From positions 1-38,744 of IMG/VR virus record IMGVR_UViG_3300015164_000004: a DNA stretch of 38,744 bases. One strand, written 5' to 3'. The notes under the pieces are model-generated. The model was given only the letters and a program-made list of their open reading frames with translations, had not been told where the DNA came from and searched no databases. A program made the position numbers and the translations under genes. Below are positions 37,483-38,744 of this stretch, one piece after another. This DNA comes from a virus. Position 1 is the stretch's first letter. Each line of letters begins with the position of its first letter.

Positions 37483-37500
37483 GTCTAGTAAGGACTAGAC
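37483..37500. promoter_or_regulatory. Inverted repeat next to the -35 box (operator candidate)
   Basis: GTCTAG and CTAGAC form a perfect six-base inverted repeat around TAAGGA, ending three bases from the -35 box of the polymerase promoter. This is where a dimeric regulator would bind. It could instead be a hairpin in an overlapping transcript. Confidence 0.4.
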
Positions 37501-37526
37501 GCATAGGGCGGTCATCTTAGCCCCAT

Positions 37527-37706
37527 CTAAGCCACATATTGCTGCAGATAGTGGTTGAATATCCTCTGATCTGTCTCTGCAATATTCTGTCCTTGTTCAT
37601 CCTTAACATGTTTGAAGTGGTTATAGGACTTCTTACTCTCAATCATACTCAACCAGGCCTTGTGCCTGGTATTTTCATTTCCAGTATATCCAATTATATT
37701 ATTCAT
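37527..37706 (-). CDS. Small hypothetical protein, 59 aa
   Basis: The ATG at 37706 overlaps the end of the upstream gene by 8 bases and is preferred to the in-frame start at 37751. Begins MNNIIGYTGNENTRHKAWLS and continues with a helical KSYNHFKHVKDEQGQNIAET stretch. Last gene before the polymerase promoter region. No family recognised. Confidence 0.6.
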   Translation of the reverse strand: MNNIIGYTGNENTRHKAWLSMIESKKSYNHFKHVKDEQGQNIAETDQRIFNHYLQQYVA

Positions 37707-38067
37707 CTTTAATCTCTTCAGTTTCTTGTTGTTCTTGAGTCTCTTCAACAAACCCTATAGTCTCAAATAAGTCAAACTTACCACAGAATACCATAGGTAT
37801 CTGATACATTAACTGAGGTATCGTAGGTGTACTTAAGATTACTGCCTTCTCTGTTTTACCTCTAAGGTAGAACAGATGTAAGTTAGGATCTCTTAAGTCC
37901 TGCTTATTCCTCACTAGGAATATAGTACCTACAGCCATATTAGTAAAATAGTTACCATCTTCAGGAGGTTGCTTACCTCCAGTAATACTTCTCAATTCAA
38001 CCACGTTAGTTAATTCCTTTTCTTGTTCTTCAATGTTATTTAAGGGGCTTATTAAGCTTATATTCAT
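37699..38067 (-). CDS. Hypothetical protein, 122 aa
   Basis: The ATG at 38067 has GTGGAG just upstream and is preferred to the GTG at 38115. Begins MNISLISPLNNIEEQEKELT. The middle has a beta-rich core (NYFTNMAVGTIFLVRNKQDL, LHLFYLRGKTEKAVILSTPT) and the C-terminus is acidic Glu/Gln-rich. Soluble. Not recognised. Confidence 0.65.
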   Translation of the reverse strand: MNISLISPLNNIEEQEKELTNVVELRSITGGKQPPEDGNYFTNMAVGTIFLVRNKQDLRDPNLHLFYLRGKTEKAVILSTPTIPQLMYQIPMVFCGKFDLFETIGFVEETQEQQETEEIKDE

Positions 38068-38077
38068 AGGCTCCACC

Positions 38078-38089
38078 CCTTCTAGAAGG
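38078..38089. promoter_or_regulatory. 12-bp perfect palindrome before the 122-aa gene
   Basis: CCTTCTAGAAGG is a perfect palindrome 11 bases upstream of the ATG at 38067, overlapping the region of its ribosome site. It may be an operator half-site pair or a small hairpin affecting translation. Confidence 0.3.
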
Positions 38090-38154
38090 CCTCTCCTTGC
38101 CACACAGGAGGTCACCAGTGCGTTATTTTAGAACTTAGGTACCTACCTACCTGA

Positions 38155-38367
38155 CTACTTAGAATGTACTAGTTCAGGTAATTCTTTAGGTTTCTTAGTA
38201 CTCTCTACGATAGCAATACCTTCACAGAATAGATCAGGATCAAAGTTAAGGCAGTAACCACACCCAATCCTACAAGTGAAAGTGCCCAGTATTCCTCCAA
38301 CAGGCTTACTATATCTTGCATATAGGAACCCCAGTTCATGTCTACACTCCCTTTCTCTCTCAACCAT
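38155..38367 (-). CDS. Cys-rich small protein, 70 aa
   Basis: The ATG at 38367 overlaps the stop of the gene upstream by eight bases, so it is preferred to the longer in-frame start at 38478. Begins MVERERECRHELGFLYARYS. Five Cys lie in order: one near residue 8, then CRIGCGYC and a later C in LFCEG, so it may bind metal. Function unknown. Confidence 0.6.
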   Translation of the reverse strand: MVERERECRHELGFLYARYSKPVGGILGTFTCRIGCGYCLNFDPDLFCEGIAIVESTKKPKELPELVHSK

Positions 38368-38548
38368 TGTCTGTCTCCACTTCTTGAAGGCTGATGATTG
38401 TAATAGGGTAGTTGAAATTAGCACAACCGTCTCCGAAGTGGTTGGCTGAAGCATTAGCATCAAACCAGGTGTGAGCACTAAATTGGAAGGTGAAGTACTG
38501 AAGATCAGTTCCTAGTTCACGCTGGTAAGTAGCTAGCCATCTCTTCAT
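38360..38548 (-). CDS. Small hypothetical protein, 62 aa
   Basis: The ATG at 38548 has GGAG at 7 nt. Begins MKRWLATYQRELGTDLQYFT and continues with aromatic beta-like sequence (FQFSAHTWFDANASANHFGD) and an ITIISLQEVE strand. Looks like a compact domain. No family recognised. Confidence 0.6.
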   Translation of the reverse strand: MKRWLATYQRELGTDLQYFTFQFSAHTWFDANASANHFGDGCANFNYPITIISLQEVETDNG

Positions 38549-38642
38549 GATAGACTCCAATCTATAGTGGGTTGGTTCAATGAAGCTAATGAACTATTTA
38601 TTCTAGTAAATATTCTGGAACCTAAGAAACCATGGTTAGCAC

Positions 38643-38744
38643 CTAAGGGTGAAGGGTGGGAAGTATGTATGCTCCCAGAAATATTGAAGCTAGCAAGAGC
38701 ACTCCTGGCAATACCGCCAAGAGTAACAAATACCACGTGTCCTT
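38643..38744 (-). CDS. Membrane protein, C-terminal end (cut by right edge)
   Basis: An open frame enters from the right edge and stops at TAG (38643-38645). The 33 residues KDTWYLLLLAVLPGVLLLAS followed by IFLGAYILPTLHP form a strong membrane segment. The other minus-strand frame over this region is less protein-like. The following 94 bases to 38549 hold no convincing gene. Confidence 0.5.
   Translation of the reverse strand, partial: KDTWYLLLLAVLPGVLLLASIFLGAYILPTLHP

Noticed and set aside
38545-38736. 63-codon minus-strand frame at the right edge
   Set aside because: Ser/His/Pro-rich with no ribosome site; another frame over the same bases gives a clear membrane segment.
1-38744. CRISPR arrays, insertion sequences, integrase or attachment site
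   Set aside because: No regularly spaced repeats, transposase, recombinase or direct terminal repeats were seen anywhere in the window.

Overview
The window looks like most of the genome of a tailed phage with a T7-like (podovirus) plan. The supporting genes are a large terminase, a portal, a scaffold, an HK97-type capsid protein, two tail-tube/nozzle proteins, three ejected internal virion proteins, a long trimeric tail fibre, a T7-type family A DNA polymerase, a gp2.5-like single-stranded DNA-binding protein and a T7 endonuclease I-like resolvase. Genes are packed with ATGA/TAATG stop-start overlaps, coding sequence is AT-rich, and several starts are TTG or GTG. I see no integrase, repressor, RNA polymerase, primase or helicase. 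Both edges cut through minus-strand genes, so the genome continues outside the window. The host cannot be named. Sequence style (fibre modules, AAEKA coiled-coil protein, YadA-like repeats) recalls environmental podoviruses, but this is impression only.

Layout. 1-739 (minus): a small leftward operon of tiny proteins. 743-771: a sigma70-type promoter for the rightward block. 829-2619 (plus): tiny accessory proteins, two of them zinc ribbons of 29-30 aa. 2616-4281: two fibre-like structural proteins and a membrane protein. 4241-10865: terminase, portal, small protein, scaffold, major capsid and two virion surface proteins. 10914-14857: small protein and the 1256-aa tail fibre. 14871-16346: lysis cassette (endolysin plus two membrane proteins). 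16346-29006: tail-tube A, tail-tube B, three internal virion proteins and one more virion-associated protein, closed by a strong bidirectional terminator at 29037-29068.

From 29132 to the right edge everything is on the minus strand. First come a hypothetical protein and a run of very small overlapping genes. These include an HNH-like protein, a HAD-fold protein, endonuclease I, zinc-binding proteins and a Cas4/RecB-like nuclease. Then comes a 1.48-kb stretch without a credible protein gene (33273-34750), followed by the SSB, a small protein and DNA polymerase. A promoter region with two face-to-face sigma70-like promoters lies at 37394-37480. The last 1.2 kb holds small hypothetical genes.

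The most unusual part is 33.3-34.75 kb. It is visibly richer in G+C than its flanks and is crowded with perfect hairpins. It has GAAA tetraloops when read on the minus strand and several tRNA-type T-loop arms that do not fit into normal tRNAs. It opens, 5 nt after the SSB stop, with a tRNA-like element whose anticodon arm is replaced by a 32-nt structured insert. I read it as a large structured phage RNA, in the spirit of GOLLD/ROOL RNAs, but I could not match it to a known family by eye.
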